Below, in pieces: positions 19,028-28,486 of a DNA stretch of 64,000 nt. Made by a program: the position numbers and the translations under genes. The stretch comes from Pontibacter burrus (GTDB taxonomy: Bacteria > Bacteroidota > Bacteroidia > Cytophagales > Hymenobacteraceae): NCBI RefSeq assembly GCF_010686685.1, contig NZ_JAAGWD010000001.1, positions 434,001 through 498,000 on the forward strand, given 5' to 3'. The notes under the pieces are model-generated. The model saw only the letters and a program-made list of their open reading frames with translations, was not told where the DNA came from and did not search any database. Each line of letters starts with the position of its first letter. The first letter of the stretch is position 1.

Positions 19028-21520
19028 CTATTTACTTTCTTTCTTGCCACCAAAATCGAAGCGCAGCTCAACAGAGTACAGGCGACCGATAACAGGAGAA
19101 CCTACATACTCACGCTGCTCATCGTTGAACAGGTTAGATACACTGGCACCCAGCGTAGACCAGTTCGTAAGCTTGTAACCACCGCTCAGATCAACAGAAG
19201 TGAAGCCACCCAGCGGGCCATGGTTATAGTTAAAGCCTGGTACACGCGAGCCGGCACCTTTTTCAGCAGCTATCTGTGAGCCAGAGTAGAAATCGAACTC
19301 AGGCAGGTAGCGCAGGTTAAGCGACAAGAACAGTTTGTTGTTTGCCAGGTTACGCGCTGTAATGTTGAAGTTTACACGGTGCTTGGCGGCATTCAGGCTG
19401 CTTTCCGCAGCCGATACTTTCTTGTCACCGTTGGCATCGTTGTCCAGGTTGTCTTTGTCGGTAATGTCAGAGTTAAAGTAAGAGTATTTCAGGCCCATGC
19501 TATAGTTGTCGTCGAAATAGTAGTTAAGGCCCAGGTCTGTACCCCACGAGTTTACCTGGCCATAGTTCAGGTACGTCAGGTAATAGTTAAGCAGGGTAGC
19601 AGCAGATTCTCTCACATCCACATCGCCCTTCTTAATAACACGCTCTTTGCCCATTAGTGGGGTAATAGCAGTAAGCGGCGAGATAAAGTCTTTTGATTTA
19701 GCATACCAGCTGCTGATGTCGAAGTACAGGTTTTTAACCGGAGTGCCTTTGTAGCCTACTTCAAACGTCTGTACTTTCTCAACTTCCAGTCTGTCTATCG
19801 TTCTGATAGCGCCGGTTTCGGTGTTCTCTATAGTTAGACCTGCACCGTTACCAAGAATAGCCAGGGCACCGGTGTTAGCATAAAACTCCTGGAACTGGAT
19901 AGATGGTGCTGAATATGCTTTGCCGTAAGTAGCTCTGAAAGTACCGCCCAGTGCATTGTATGTTAAAGCGGCTTTCGGGCTGAACTGTGTGCCATAGTTG
20001 TCGTGGTTGTCTACACGGCCGGCTACTAGGGCTTTTAACTTATCCGTCAGGTTACGCTCGATCTGCACTACCCCGCCAATCTGGTTCAGGATGATGTTTC
20101 CGGCTTTGTCATCTAGGTACGTCTGGCGGCTGTAGGCCACATCGCGCTGGTAACTAATGCCCGTGATGATGTCGAAGCCAGCGAAGTTGTTGTTGTACTG
20201 TAGTTCACCATTCAGGCGGTGGCTCAGGTCGATAAAACCAGGGAAGGCAACAGCCGGTGAGCCAGGATAGATCTCGTCTTTTTTAGCGCCTGATTTAGAG
20301 TATTGGTGTGCTTGAGCTGGTGTGGCACCGGCAGCCAGCAGGGCATAGTAGTTGTTGGTGCGGGCATTTATCTGGTAAGTGTCACCTGCATCGTTCCAGG
20401 TGGCGTATAGTTGACCAAACAAGCGTGGCGTAACAAAGCGACCCTGCAGGTACTGGAAGGTCCAGTCGTTGATCTGGTTACGACCGTTGTTAGTTACCCC
20501 GATGTTGGAGCCTTGCCCAAAGCCATAGTCCGCGATAATGTCGATTTTCTCGGTTGGGCTATAGTATAGCGCTGATCCGAAACGCTTGGAATCAAATTTA
20601 TAGTCTACATCATACTCAGGCAGTGCACCTAAGGTAGCGTTGTAAACTGTATCCTGGAATTCGAAGTCTCTGCCTTGTGTGTACTCGCCGGTCACTTTAA
20701 AAGCAAACTTAGGGCTGATAACACTGGCGTGACGGAAACGGGCGCTTAGCACATCCTGGTTACCGGCACCCAGCACCACTGTAGTACCCTGGTGGCGACG
20801 CGGATCTTTGGTGATGGTATTGATGATACCGTTGTGTGCGTTCGGGCCATAAAGTGCTGAAGACGGGCCAAGAATAACTTCCACACGCTCAATATCTTCT
20901 TTTATAGTTGTGTTGTAGAAACCGGCTGGCAAACCAGTACCACCAGGCAGCATAGAGTTACGGCCGTCGGTCATCTGGTACATTTTCACGTTGAAGGCGT
21001 TGTTGAAACCACGGGCGTTAATACCCACGCCAATTACGCCAGAGCGTACTACTTCCACACCCTGTACCTTGTTCAGTACTTCGCCAATGTTGAAAGATGG
21101 TAGCTCGGTCAGGTCTCTGGAGGAAATAACGCTGATGGCAGCAGGTGCTTCGGTTAGTTTCTCAGGGCGACGCGTAGCTGAAACCACGATCTCATCGCTC
21201 ATCATAGCCGATGCAGTCATGGAAACGGTGCCCAGGTTAACGGTGCCGCCTTCGGCTATAGTTACCGGTACTCTGCTATCAGAATAGCCTACATAGGTAA
21301 TGCGCAGGCTATAGTTGCCGGCAGGCACGCCTGTTATCGTAAATTCCCCGGCTGTGTTTGTAGTAGCGCCTTTGGCAGTGCGCTCCACCAATACAGAGGC
21401 ACCAATAAGCGGCTCCTGCGAGTCGGAACCCACTATTTTGCCGGTAATGGTACCGCCTTGCGCCATAGCCACCCCCGTAATACAGAGCAGCGACAGCAGG
21501 ATTAAGTAAAGCTTTTTCAT
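19028..21520 (-). CDS. TonB-dependent receptor with N-terminal carboxypeptidase regulatory-like domain
   Basis: An 830-aa outer-membrane receptor. The signal peptide ends at residue ~20 (AMAQ). A CarboxypepD_reg-like domain occupies ~22-105 (ITGKIVGSDSQEPLIGASV). A possible TonB box (DEIVVSATR) precedes the plug (~115-250, with GVGINARGFNN and VEVILGPSSALYGPNAHNGIIN). The 22-strand barrel runs to the C-terminal LYSVELRFDFGG. It imports a ligand using TonB energy. The gene is 50 bp downstream of a secreted alpha/beta hydrolase and a symporter gene, which suggests one uptake system. The ligand cannot be read from sequence; hydroxybutyrate-type oligomers are a guess from context. Confidence 0.9.
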   Translation of the reverse strand: MKKLYLILLSLLCITGVAMAQGGTITGKIVGSDSQEPLIGASVLVERTAKGATTNTAGEFTITGVPAGNYSLRITYVGYSDSRVPVTIAEGGTVNLGTVSMTASAMMSDEIVVSATRRPEKLTEAPAAISVISSRDLTELPSFNIGEVLNKVQGVEVVRSGVIGVGINARGFNNAFNVKMYQMTDGRNSMLPGGTGLPAGFYNTTIKEDIERVEVILGPSSALYGPNAHNGIINTITKDPRRHQGTTVVLGAGNQDVLSARFRHASVISPKFAFKVTGEYTQGRDFEFQDTVYNATLGALPEYDVDYKFDSKRFGSALYYSPTEKIDIIADYGFGQGSNIGVTNNGRNQINDWTFQYLQGRFVTPRLFGQLYATWNDAGDTYQINARTNNYYALLAAGATPAQAHQYSKSGAKKDEIYPGSPAVAFPGFIDLSHRLNGELQYNNNFAGFDIITGISYQRDVAYSRQTYLDDKAGNIILNQIGGVVQIERNLTDKLKALVAGRVDNHDNYGTQFSPKAALTYNALGGTFRATYGKAYSAPSIQFQEFYANTGALAILGNGAGLTIENTETGAIRTIDRLEVEKVQTFEVGYKGTPVKNLYFDISSWYAKSKDFISPLTAITPLMGKERVIKKGDVDVRESAATLLNYYLTYLNYGQVNSWGTDLGLNYYFDDNYSMGLKYSYFNSDITDKDNLDNDANGDKKVSAAESSLNAAKHRVNFNITARNLANNKLFLSLNLRYLPEFDFYSGSQIAAEKGAGSRVPGFNYNHGPLGGFTSVDLSGGYKLTNWSTLGASVSNLFNDEQREYVGSPVIGRLYSVELRFDFGGKKESK

Positions 21521-21570
21521 AAGTAGATCAGTTAATTTGTGTTTTTTAGGTTATGTGTGTTTTCGGTTTC

Positions 21571-22548
21571 TTATTTAATGAAATCGCGGACAGCCTTGTT
21601 AAAAGCGGCAGCCTGCTCAAACTGTACAAAGTGACCGGCCTCTGGCAGTAGTATCACCTGGCTGTTCTTTATCTTTTCCTTCCCGATATTGGCAACTGCC
21701 TGAGTAGTTAAATTCGGGTTAAGGTATTTGTTAGGGATAAGGGTATCCTGCTCCCCGAAAATGATAAGTGTGGGTACCTGTAGTTGCGGTAGTTTGTCAT
21801 AAACCGGCTCATCCACCATGGCTGCTACACTGGCTGCTACCGCTTTACTATAGTTGCCAAAATCAGCAGACTCAGCCATCTTCAGGCGGTCGTCGATCAT
21901 GAACTGCGCATCGGCAGGCATCTGGTAAAAGTTAATTTTAATGTTGGCGGCAGCTTTGTCGGCTGGTGTGTTTTGCACGCTTTCCGGGGTTACCGTCATC
22001 TTAAAAAGCTGTTTTTGCTGTTCTGTAAAGGTTTCGAGTCCGGCGGGTGCGGCGAGTACCAGTTTGTTTACCCGTTCAGGAGCCTGTAAAGCAGCTGTAA
22101 TCGCAATTTGCCCGCCCATTGAGTGGCCGACCAATATGGCCTTTTTGATCTTCAGTTTATCCATCAGGGCCAGTACGGTTTGCGCATAGTTGGCCATGCC
22201 TGGCTGCACATCTTCTTTAGATGATTTGCCGTATCCCGGCAGGTCTAAAGCTATCGTTCTATAGTTCTTGCTCAGGTCTTCGATGTTCTTGTTCCAGGCA
22301 GGCAGGTAACTTCCAAGGCCATGTATCAGAATAAGCGTTTCGGTTCCTTTGCCCTGGTCGGTGTAGGCAATGGTGGTGCCGTTGGCCAGTTTTACTTTTT
22401 TTGCCGGATACCTATAGTTCAGGTTCTCGAAAACGGCATCGGTTTTGGTAGTTGCCGAAACAGCCGCAGGAGCCTGGCATTGTGCATGCAGGCACAACAG
22501 CAGGCCAAACCCCGACAGCAGAATTATATTTCTAAATTTCTTCTTCAT
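21571..22548 (-). CDS. Exported alpha/beta-hydrolase
   Basis: A 325-aa hydrolase with a signal peptide (about 1-24), so periplasmic or secreted. It has an oxyanion segment HGLGSYLPAW (76-85), a nucleophile elbow GHSMG with Ser143, a probable acid Asp268 (GEQDTL) and catalytic His306 (EAGHFVQFE). The best general match is the esterase/C-C hydrolase branch; the substrate is unknown. Its start overlaps the 3' end of the symporter gene by 17 bp, showing translational coupling, and the receptor gene follows 50 bp later. Confidence 0.85.
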   Translation of the reverse strand: MKKKFRNIILLSGFGLLLCLHAQCQAPAAVSATTKTDAVFENLNYRYPAKKVKLANGTTIAYTDQGKGTETLILIHGLGSYLPAWNKNIEDLSKNYRTIALDLPGYGKSSKEDVQPGMANYAQTVLALMDKLKIKKAILVGHSMGGQIAITAALQAPERVNKLVLAAPAGLETFTEQQKQLFKMTVTPESVQNTPADKAAANIKINFYQMPADAQFMIDDRLKMAESADFGNYSKAVAASVAAMVDEPVYDKLPQLQVPTLIIFGEQDTLIPNKYLNPNLTTQAVANIGKEKIKNSQVILLPEAGHFVQFEQAAAFNKAVRDFIK

Positions 22549-24082
22549 AAACTACTTTCTTTGCAGGTGTTGTAGCAGTAGCGCTCTCCAGATCATCAGC
22601 TTTGCGGAAGGTAAAGTATAGAATTAAGCCCACAAGCACCGAGGCAACTATAGCCAGCGCGGCAGCAATACCCGGGTTGCGCACCGGGGCATCCATGTAA
22701 GGAGTAAGTCCGCCATAGTAAATGGCAAAATGCACGGCTACGGAAGTAAGCGAGGCCGCCACCGGCGCTATAAGGGGCACACGTTTCAGGAACATACCGA
22801 ACAGCACTGGCACAAAAGCGGCTGAGAAGTAGGCATAAACACCATTCTGCGCGAAAATGCCCACGCTCAGGTTCGGGTACAGGAGCTGATCAAAAGTAAG
22901 TAGGATGGTAACTATAGCCAGCGCTATAATTACCAGACGGTTAATTAAAACACTGTTGGCTAAGCCCTTATCGCCAAGTATAGGAGCGATGATATCAGAT
23001 GTTATAGTGATGGACACGGACTGGATCAGGCCTTCTAAAGTAGAAAGGCCGGCAGAGATCAAGCCAATCACAACAAGTAAACCCACATATACCGGGAACT
23101 CCTGCACCACATACGCCGACATAATACTGTCTACCGGAATAGTTGCGCCGTTTATAGTCAGATCAGGGAAGGTGAGGCGGGCATACAAGCCGGCAATCAC
23201 TACCAGAAAGAACAGCCCCTGAATCAGGATGCCCACAAAAAGGTATAGGTTAACATCTTTCTCGTTTTTGAGCAGCAGCGATTTTGTGATGATATGCGGC
23301 TGGCAAACGATGGCTATACCAATAATGATCTGGCAGAAGATGATCTCGAAGTTATCGCGGAAAAGGAAGCTCTCGGGGTTGGTAGTGGCTGTAAGGGCCG
23401 GGTCTATGGCCGTAAGCTTATCCAGGAAACCATGTACGCCATCGCTGAAGTGCTCGTAACCAGAGCCCAGCAAGATAACTGCAACTATAACCATCAGCAC
23501 GGCCTGCACCATGTTGGTATACACCATAGAGTTGGCACCGCCAAACATCATGTAGCCAAATACAAACACTACAATGCCTACGCAAACATACAGCTCGTTC
23601 AGGTTAAGTACGCTGGCAAGCACTTTGGTTAAGCCCACGCAGATGAGTACTATAAACGTGATAAGCAGCAGCGACAGAAAGGCAAAGAATAACGTATAGC
23701 CACGGCTTTTGTACACAGCACCCATCCACTGTGCCATAGTTTGGGCCTTTACAGCCGTGCCCATCGCCCGGAAACCTTTTGTAAGTATAGCCAGCGACAC
23801 AAGAGCAGCCAGAGGTAGTACAATACCCATTGAGATAACGCCGCTTAAACCGTACAGGGCTACAAAGCCCGGGTTAATGATGAAGGTGGCAGCACTCGTC
23901 ATGGATGCGGCAAGAGCGAGGCCCACAGCAACCGGCGAAAAAACAACACTGCCCAGCGCATAGTCGGAAATGGAGCGGGTGCGCATGGCACCGCGAATTA
24001 CAAAGTAGAGGATAACTGCAGCATAAGCAATTACAATTGCCCAGCCTGCCGTAACTAGTTCCGAAGAAGCTAAGTTGTTCAT
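22532..24082 (-). CDS. Sodium:solute symporter (SSS family)
   Basis: A 516-aa inner-membrane protein with about 13 hydrophobic helices. Family features include SISDYALGSVVFSPVAVGLALAASMTSAATF near the N-terminus and the helix around GLISAGLSTLEGLIQ. The overall pattern resembles the acetate/short-chain carboxylate (ActP-like) branch of the SSS family. It is the first gene of the operon with the hydrolase and TonB receptor, and would carry the released product across the inner membrane. Together with 3-hydroxybutyrate dehydrogenase downstream, a short hydroxy- or carboxylic acid is a plausible substrate. Confidence 0.82.
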   Translation of the reverse strand: MNNLASSELVTAGWAIVIAYAAVILYFVIRGAMRTRSISDYALGSVVFSPVAVGLALAASMTSAATFIINPGFVALYGLSGVISMGIVLPLAALVSLAILTKGFRAMGTAVKAQTMAQWMGAVYKSRGYTLFFAFLSLLLITFIVLICVGLTKVLASVLNLNELYVCVGIVVFVFGYMMFGGANSMVYTNMVQAVLMVIVAVILLGSGYEHFSDGVHGFLDKLTAIDPALTATTNPESFLFRDNFEIIFCQIIIGIAIVCQPHIITKSLLLKNEKDVNLYLFVGILIQGLFFLVVIAGLYARLTFPDLTINGATIPVDSIMSAYVVQEFPVYVGLLVVIGLISAGLSTLEGLIQSVSITITSDIIAPILGDKGLANSVLINRLVIIALAIVTILLTFDQLLYPNLSVGIFAQNGVYAYFSAAFVPVLFGMFLKRVPLIAPVAASLTSVAVHFAIYYGGLTPYMDAPVRNPGIAAALAIVASVLVGLILYFTFRKADDLESATATTPAKKVVYEEEI

Positions 24083-24356
24083 AAGAACAGAGTTTAAGTG
24101 AAGCTAACTAGTTTTAAGGTAAGCAATTAATCACATAGCTTTCGGCCTATACTTGCGAACTCGGAGTAATTCAAGGTGAAATCCGGAGATGGTAAGGTGA
24201 GGGCGGAATTTTGAATAACTGAATGAGTGGATTTTGAATAAGAGGTGGAATGAGTAGCAGAATAAAGCCAAACTATAGTTCCATGGCAGGGGCGCAAGGC
24301 ATTGCATCTCTCCACCTGCTCGACTTTCTAACTTACAAACTTCCCAACTTTCTAAC
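24083..24356. other. Spacer with a simple AACTTTCTAACTT repeat at the 3' end of the LytTR gene
   Basis: No gene is seen. Bases 24322-24362 consist of repeated (A)ACTTTCTAACTTAC units that run into the stop codon of the response-regulator gene. The same repeat type follows other genes in the window. One CAAACTATAGTTCC copy of the iterated palindrome lies near 24270. Confidence 0.5.
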
Positions 24357-25112
24357 TTACAGGATCTGCAGTCGGTTTAGCAGGTTGTCTTTGTGGGTGT
24401 TGCCAATAGGGATCTGTTTGTTGCCGATCAGGATGTGGTTGTCTTCGATGGCCTGGATGGCAGTAAGGCGCACAATGTAAGAGCGGTGCACGCGCATAAA
24501 ATCTTTTGCCGGCAGGCGCTGCTCCAGGTTTTTCAGGCTCTGGCTTACCAGGTAAATGTGGTTCTGTGTTTTGATGTTGCAGTAAATATCCTGCGCCTCG
24601 GCCCATACAATCTCTTTTAAGGAAACTTTTTCGAGGCGGTTGCGCACTTTTACAAACAGGCTGTTGTGCAGCAGGTAATTATCAGCAGGTTCCTGGGCAG
24701 GAGTGGCTTCGCTGGCTGGGGTTTCCGGTTGCAGGCGTGTGGCAGCGTTGTGTATAGCTACTTCGATGCTGCTTTGCAGGGTGCGCACATCAAAAGGCTT
24801 TACCAGGTAGGCATGCGGGTTGGTCTGCTTGGCACGATCTATAGTTTCCCTGTCAGATAGCGCCGTCATAAAAATGAAAGGCACCTGCGTGGAGCGGGCA
24901 AGTATAGCTGCTGTTTCGATGCCATCCAGTTTTCCTTCCAGGGTAATATCCAGTATCACCAGGTCAGGATGGTGCTGGTGCACCTGTAGCAGCAGGTCCT
25001 CGCCGGAGCTCACGGTGTTGCATACCTCATACCCGATCTCCTCCAGCGTGAGCGCTAAATTCTGAGCAATCACCACATCGTCTTCCGCAATCAGTAATTT
25101 AACCTTAGCCAT
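24357..25112 (-). CDS. LytTR-family response regulator
   Basis: A 251-aa regulator. A receiver domain covers residues 1-120, with acidic residues EDD at 10-12, phospho-acceptor Asp55 (LVILDITLEG), the T of FMTALSD and the Lys of LVKPFD. A flexible linker covers 125-148. A LytTR DNA-binding domain covers ~150-251 (IVWAEAQDIYCNI, FMRVHRSYIVRL, IPIGNTHKDNLLNRL). It is encoded divergently, 108 bp from the 7TMR-DISM histidine kinase, and is its likely partner. The targets are unknown. Confidence 0.9.
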   Translation of the reverse strand: MAKVKLLIAEDDVVIAQNLALTLEEIGYEVCNTVSSGEDLLLQVHQHHPDLVILDITLEGKLDGIETAAILARSTQVPFIFMTALSDRETIDRAKQTNPHAYLVKPFDVRTLQSSIEVAIHNAATRLQPETPASEATPAQEPADNYLLHNSLFVKVRNRLEKVSLKEIVWAEAQDIYCNIKTQNHIYLVSQSLKNLEQRLPAKDFMRVHRSYIVRLTAIQAIEDNHILIGNKQIPIGNTHKDNLLNRLQIL

Positions 25113-25220
25113 ACATCTTTCTTTAGTCTGAGCTACTAAATATATTAAATTTAAGATGAATAAGGCAACTCTGCTGCCAAAGCTGTGGCTACCAATTGCT
25201 TTATTTCCTAAATTGAAGAG

Positions 25221-27386
25221 ATGAACAGGGGAAGCCGCGAATTCAGATTAACCGTTGGGTTGCTGGTAACAGGATTGTTGCTGCTGCTTTGCGTAACTAT
25301 AGTTGCTGCCCAGGATGCCGCTATAGTTGCCCTGCAGCCGGGCAGCCAGCAAATACAGCAGCCCCTGCAGGTGTACCATGATGTAAGCGGTGAGAAAGAC
25401 CTGGCAACTATAACGCAGGAGCAGTTTAAGCAACTCGATACGACTGCAGTTTTACCTGCCGGCAAAACGGTGCATTGGGTACGTCTTGTATTGCAAAACA
25501 ACAGCCCTTACCAGCAGGAGCGTTACCTGTATGCAGGAGGCTGGAGCCGGTTGGAACTATACCTGCAACACCCCGACGGAACTATAGAAAAACGCCAGAG
25601 CGGCCAGTTGCTCCCGATTAGTGCCCGCGATGTGCCGCAAAACAAGCCATACGTTCGGGTGAAGCTGGCGCCCAATAGCCAGACCCTGGTTTACCTGCGC
25701 CTGCAGGGCGATATTAACCTTTATAAGCCACAGCACCTGAGTTTGCAACTGGAAACGCCGGAGCAGGTAGTAGAAGCTAACAACAGCCGTTTGTTTGTAC
25801 AGGGTATTTTTATCGGTGTCATCATTGTAATGGCGCTCTACAACCTGGTGTTGTACATATCGGTGCGCGACCGTAGCTATTTATACTATGTAATGGCGCT
25901 AACCGGAACGGGCCTGTATTTTATGTTCTACCATGGTTTTGCGCTGGAGCTACTCTGGCCCGATGCCCCATACTGGAATGCCCATAGTTTTGCTTTTATA
26001 GTTACGTTCAACGGTATCTTCCGCCTGCTCTTTACCCGCAGCTACCTGGATACCCGCCAAACCATGCCCGTCTGGGATAGGGTGCTTACCTTTCTGGCAT
26101 TACTTTATGCTATACCGGTGGCAATGGGGCTGCTCTCCTACTTTACCTCCATCGACCTGCTTAAAGCCTGCGTGGACCTGATCGGTATAATTGGCGGGGC
26201 TGTGCTGGTTGCCATGCTGCTGGTTGGCGCTATCTCGTTTTATAAAGGCTACAGGCCGGCGCTATATTTCGTATTCGCCAATTTGCTGTTTGTGGTTGGG
26301 TCGCTGCTGTTTATTCTCAAAGAGATGCACTGGCTGCCGGATACACCGCTTACCCTATACTCGGCGCAAGTGGGCATTGTGGCGCAGGTAGTTCTGTTCT
26401 CACTTGGTCTGGCCTATCGTCTTAACACTGTTACCACTGAACTGGCAAACGAAGTGCTGGAGAAGAAACGCCTGGAGCTGGAAAAGGAAGTGGAGCGCAA
26501 ACACCTGATAGAGCAGCAGAAAAAAGAACTGGAATTAACCGTTGCCAACCGGACAGCCGCACTGCGTAGCAAAACACAGGAACTAAAGCATACCGTGCGG
26601 CAGCTGAAAGCATCTGAACTGAAGCTCATGCGCATCAACGGCATTAAGGATCGTTTCTTTTCCATCATCTCGCACGACTTACGCACTCCGCTTGCCACCC
26701 TCGATTCCTTCCTGAACATCCTGCTCAACTTCTCTGACAGAATGAAGCCCGAACAGATGCAGAAACTGGCTAACCATACCCAATTATCTGTTCGTAACCT
26801 GCAAGCCTTGCTGGAGAACCTGTTGCAATGGTCGGCGGCGCAAACTGGCTCCGGCGATACGGTAACTTTTGAACCAGAAACTATAGTTTTGCACCAGAAC
26901 ATAGAAACCAACCTGGCACTGCTGCAGGATACCGCCGCAGCCAAAAATATAAGTTGGCAGGCAACTATAGCTGATAACCTGAATGTGTATGCCGATGCTA
27001 ACATGCTCTCGTTTGTGATCCGGAACCTGCTGCACAATGCCATTAAGTTCTCGGAACCCGGCAAAACTATAAAGCTGCGCGCCTGCCTAACCAACAGCAG
27101 CATGGCAGAGATAACCGTGGAGGACGAAGGAATTGGCATGAAGGCAGAAACAGTGGCATCTTTATTTAGTCAGGAACAGCTGGCACAAACCACCAAAGGC
27201 ACTGCCAACGAGAAAGGAACCGGGCTGGGTCTGTTGCTGTGCCGCCTGTTTGTGGAGCGTAACGGTGGTTTTATCTGGGTAAAAAGCGAACCCGGCAATG
27301 GGAGCAGGTTCTGGTTTACGGTACCGCTGGCCCCGGAAGGTCAACCACACAAACAGCAAACAGCTACTTCCTTATCAGCGGTATAG
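25221..27386 (+). CDS. 7TMR-DISM sensor histidine kinase
   Basis: A 721-aa kinase. A signal peptide ends near residue 29, then a 7TMR-DISMED2 extracellular beta-sandwich (~40-185, with VHWVRLVLQNN and YLRLQGDINLY), a seven-helix 7TM domain (~190-405), a coiled coil (~405-475), a HisKA dimerisation domain with His485 (ISHDLRTPLATL) and a HATPase domain with N box (RNLLHNAIKFS), G1 (DEGIGM) and G2 (GTGLGLLL). These sensors are thought to detect carbohydrate-like or diffusible ligands outside the cell. It probably phosphorylates the divergently encoded LytTR regulator, though HisKA-LytTR pairing is less common than HisKA_3 or LytS-type pairing. Confidence 0.9.
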   Translation: MNRGSREFRLTVGLLVTGLLLLLCVTIVAAQDAAIVALQPGSQQIQQPLQVYHDVSGEKDLATITQEQFKQLDTTAVLPAGKTVHWVRLVLQNNSPYQQERYLYAGGWSRLELYLQHPDGTIEKRQSGQLLPISARDVPQNKPYVRVKLAPNSQTLVYLRLQGDINLYKPQHLSLQLETPEQVVEANNSRLFVQGIFIGVIIVMALYNLVLYISVRDRSYLYYVMALTGTGLYFMFYHGFALELLWPDAPYWNAHSFAFIVTFNGIFRLLFTRSYLDTRQTMPVWDRVLTFLALLYAIPVAMGLLSYFTSIDLLKACVDLIGIIGGAVLVAMLLVGAISFYKGYRPALYFVFANLLFVVGSLLFILKEMHWLPDTPLTLYSAQVGIVAQVVLFSLGLAYRLNTVTTELANEVLEKKRLELEKEVERKHLIEQQKKELELTVANRTAALRSKTQELKHTVRQLKASELKLMRINGIKDRFFSIISHDLRTPLATLDSFLNILLNFSDRMKPEQMQKLANHTQLSVRNLQALLENLLQWSAAQTGSGDTVTFEPETIVLHQNIETNLALLQDTAAAKNISWQATIADNLNVYADANMLSFVIRNLLHNAIKFSEPGKTIKLRACLTNSSMAEITVEDEGIGMKAETVASLFSQEQLAQTTKGTANEKGTGLGLLLCRLFVERNGGFIWVKSEPGNGSRFWFTVPLAPEGQPHKQQTATSLSAV

Positions 27387-27473
27387 TTTCTGATTTGCTG
27401 GCTGGTATATTTTGCTTTCTTAGATTTTACTATAGTTTTGCCTGCAGCAACCTAACCTTAAACACCCCCGCAC

Positions 27474-28310
27474 ATGATACACCAACTACCCGACGGACTG
27501 AATTTATACTATGAGATACACGGAAATAAAGATGCTGCACAGGCGCTCGTTTTCCTGAATGGCTTATCGCAGTCTGCAGCGGCTTGGGGCGGCGTGGTTC
27601 GTGCTTTAGGTAATGAGTACAAGGTGGTGCTGGTTGATCTGTTGTTTCAGGGGCAGAGCGATGCAGCACCTGAGCACCGGAGCTTCGAAGGCCACGCAGC
27701 CGATCTAGCCGATCTGTTGCGTTCGCTTAAGTTGCCGGAAACCACGCTGGTGGGTATTTCCTATGGCGGAGCAGTTGCGCAACGTTTCCTGGTTAACTAC
27801 CCGGAATTGGTGCAGGCTGGTGTGCTGCTCTCCACTTTCCCATACAAAGATGCCTTTTTTGATGCCATTGGCTATAGTTGGAAACAGGCCCTGCTGGCTG
27901 GCGGCTACCCGCTGATGCTGGATGTGATGCTGCCTTTTGTGCTGGGGCGTAGCTATTTCCTGAATCCGATCATCACAATAGAAGACCTCAAAAACAGCAA
28001 GGCCGGCCAAAGCCCATCAACAGAAAACCTGCTGAAGCTGGTGCGCGCCACTGAAGAAAGCGGCAATTACCTGCAGGAGCTGAAGAAAGTACAGTTACCG
28101 GTGCTGGTTGTGCACGGCAGCGAAGACATGCTTTGTACGCCGGAAATGGGACAGGCCATGTACCAGGCGCTGCCTAATGCCGAACTCGAAATTCTGCCAA
28201 ACATAGGGCACACCCTTAACCTGGAGTGCATTCCGGATCTGGCGCAGCTGCTGCTTACATTTGTAGCAAAAGTAAAACAGGGGTATAAAGGCTTGCAGGT
28301 TAAACTATAG
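27474..28310 (+). CDS. Cytoplasmic alpha/beta-hydrolase
   Basis: A 278-aa protein without a signal peptide. It shows FLNGLSQSAAAWGG (oxyanion region, ~27-40), nucleophile elbow GISYGG with Ser96, a probable acid in HGSEDMLCTP and catalytic His246 (NIGHTLNLE). It resembles 3-oxoadipate enol-lactonase/BioH-type hydrolases, but specificity cannot be assigned. The stop codon TAG lies inside an exact AACTATAGTT palindrome (28303-28312). Confidence 0.83.
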   Translation: MIHQLPDGLNLYYEIHGNKDAAQALVFLNGLSQSAAAWGGVVRALGNEYKVVLVDLLFQGQSDAAPEHRSFEGHAADLADLLRSLKLPETTLVGISYGGAVAQRFLVNYPELVQAGVLLSTFPYKDAFFDAIGYSWKQALLAGGYPLMLDVMLPFVLGRSYFLNPIITIEDLKNSKAGQSPSTENLLKLVRATEESGNYLQELKKVQLPVLVVHGSEDMLCTPEMGQAMYQALPNAELEILPNIGHTLNLECIPDLAQLLLTFVAKVKQGYKGLQVKL

Positions 28311-28431
28311 TTCAGAGTCATGGCCCGTCATAGTTTTCGACACTTTACGTGCTCTCCGTTTGTGCTGGGTTCAATATAGCCGTTCTCTTTAGCTATCAAA
28401 ATGCAGCGCTCTATAAACTTCCGAAATAAAA

Positions 28432-28459
28432 AGTGCGGCTACCAGAAGGTAACCGCACT
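28432..28459 (-). terminator. Terminator of the rlpA gene
   Basis: Stem AGTGCGG (28432-28438) with CCGCACT (28453-28459), plus an inner ACC/GGT pairing, is followed on the minus strand by TTTTTATTT. It lies 28 bp past the rlpA stop. Confidence 0.8.
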
Positions 28460-28486
28460 CCCATTTATAGTTTAAACTATAGTTTC

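Noticed and set aside
24357..27386. Two-component system controlling the adjacent TonB-receptor operon
   Set aside because: Only proximity supports it. No binding-site pattern for the LytTR regulator is visible upstream of the symporter gene, so I do not claim it.
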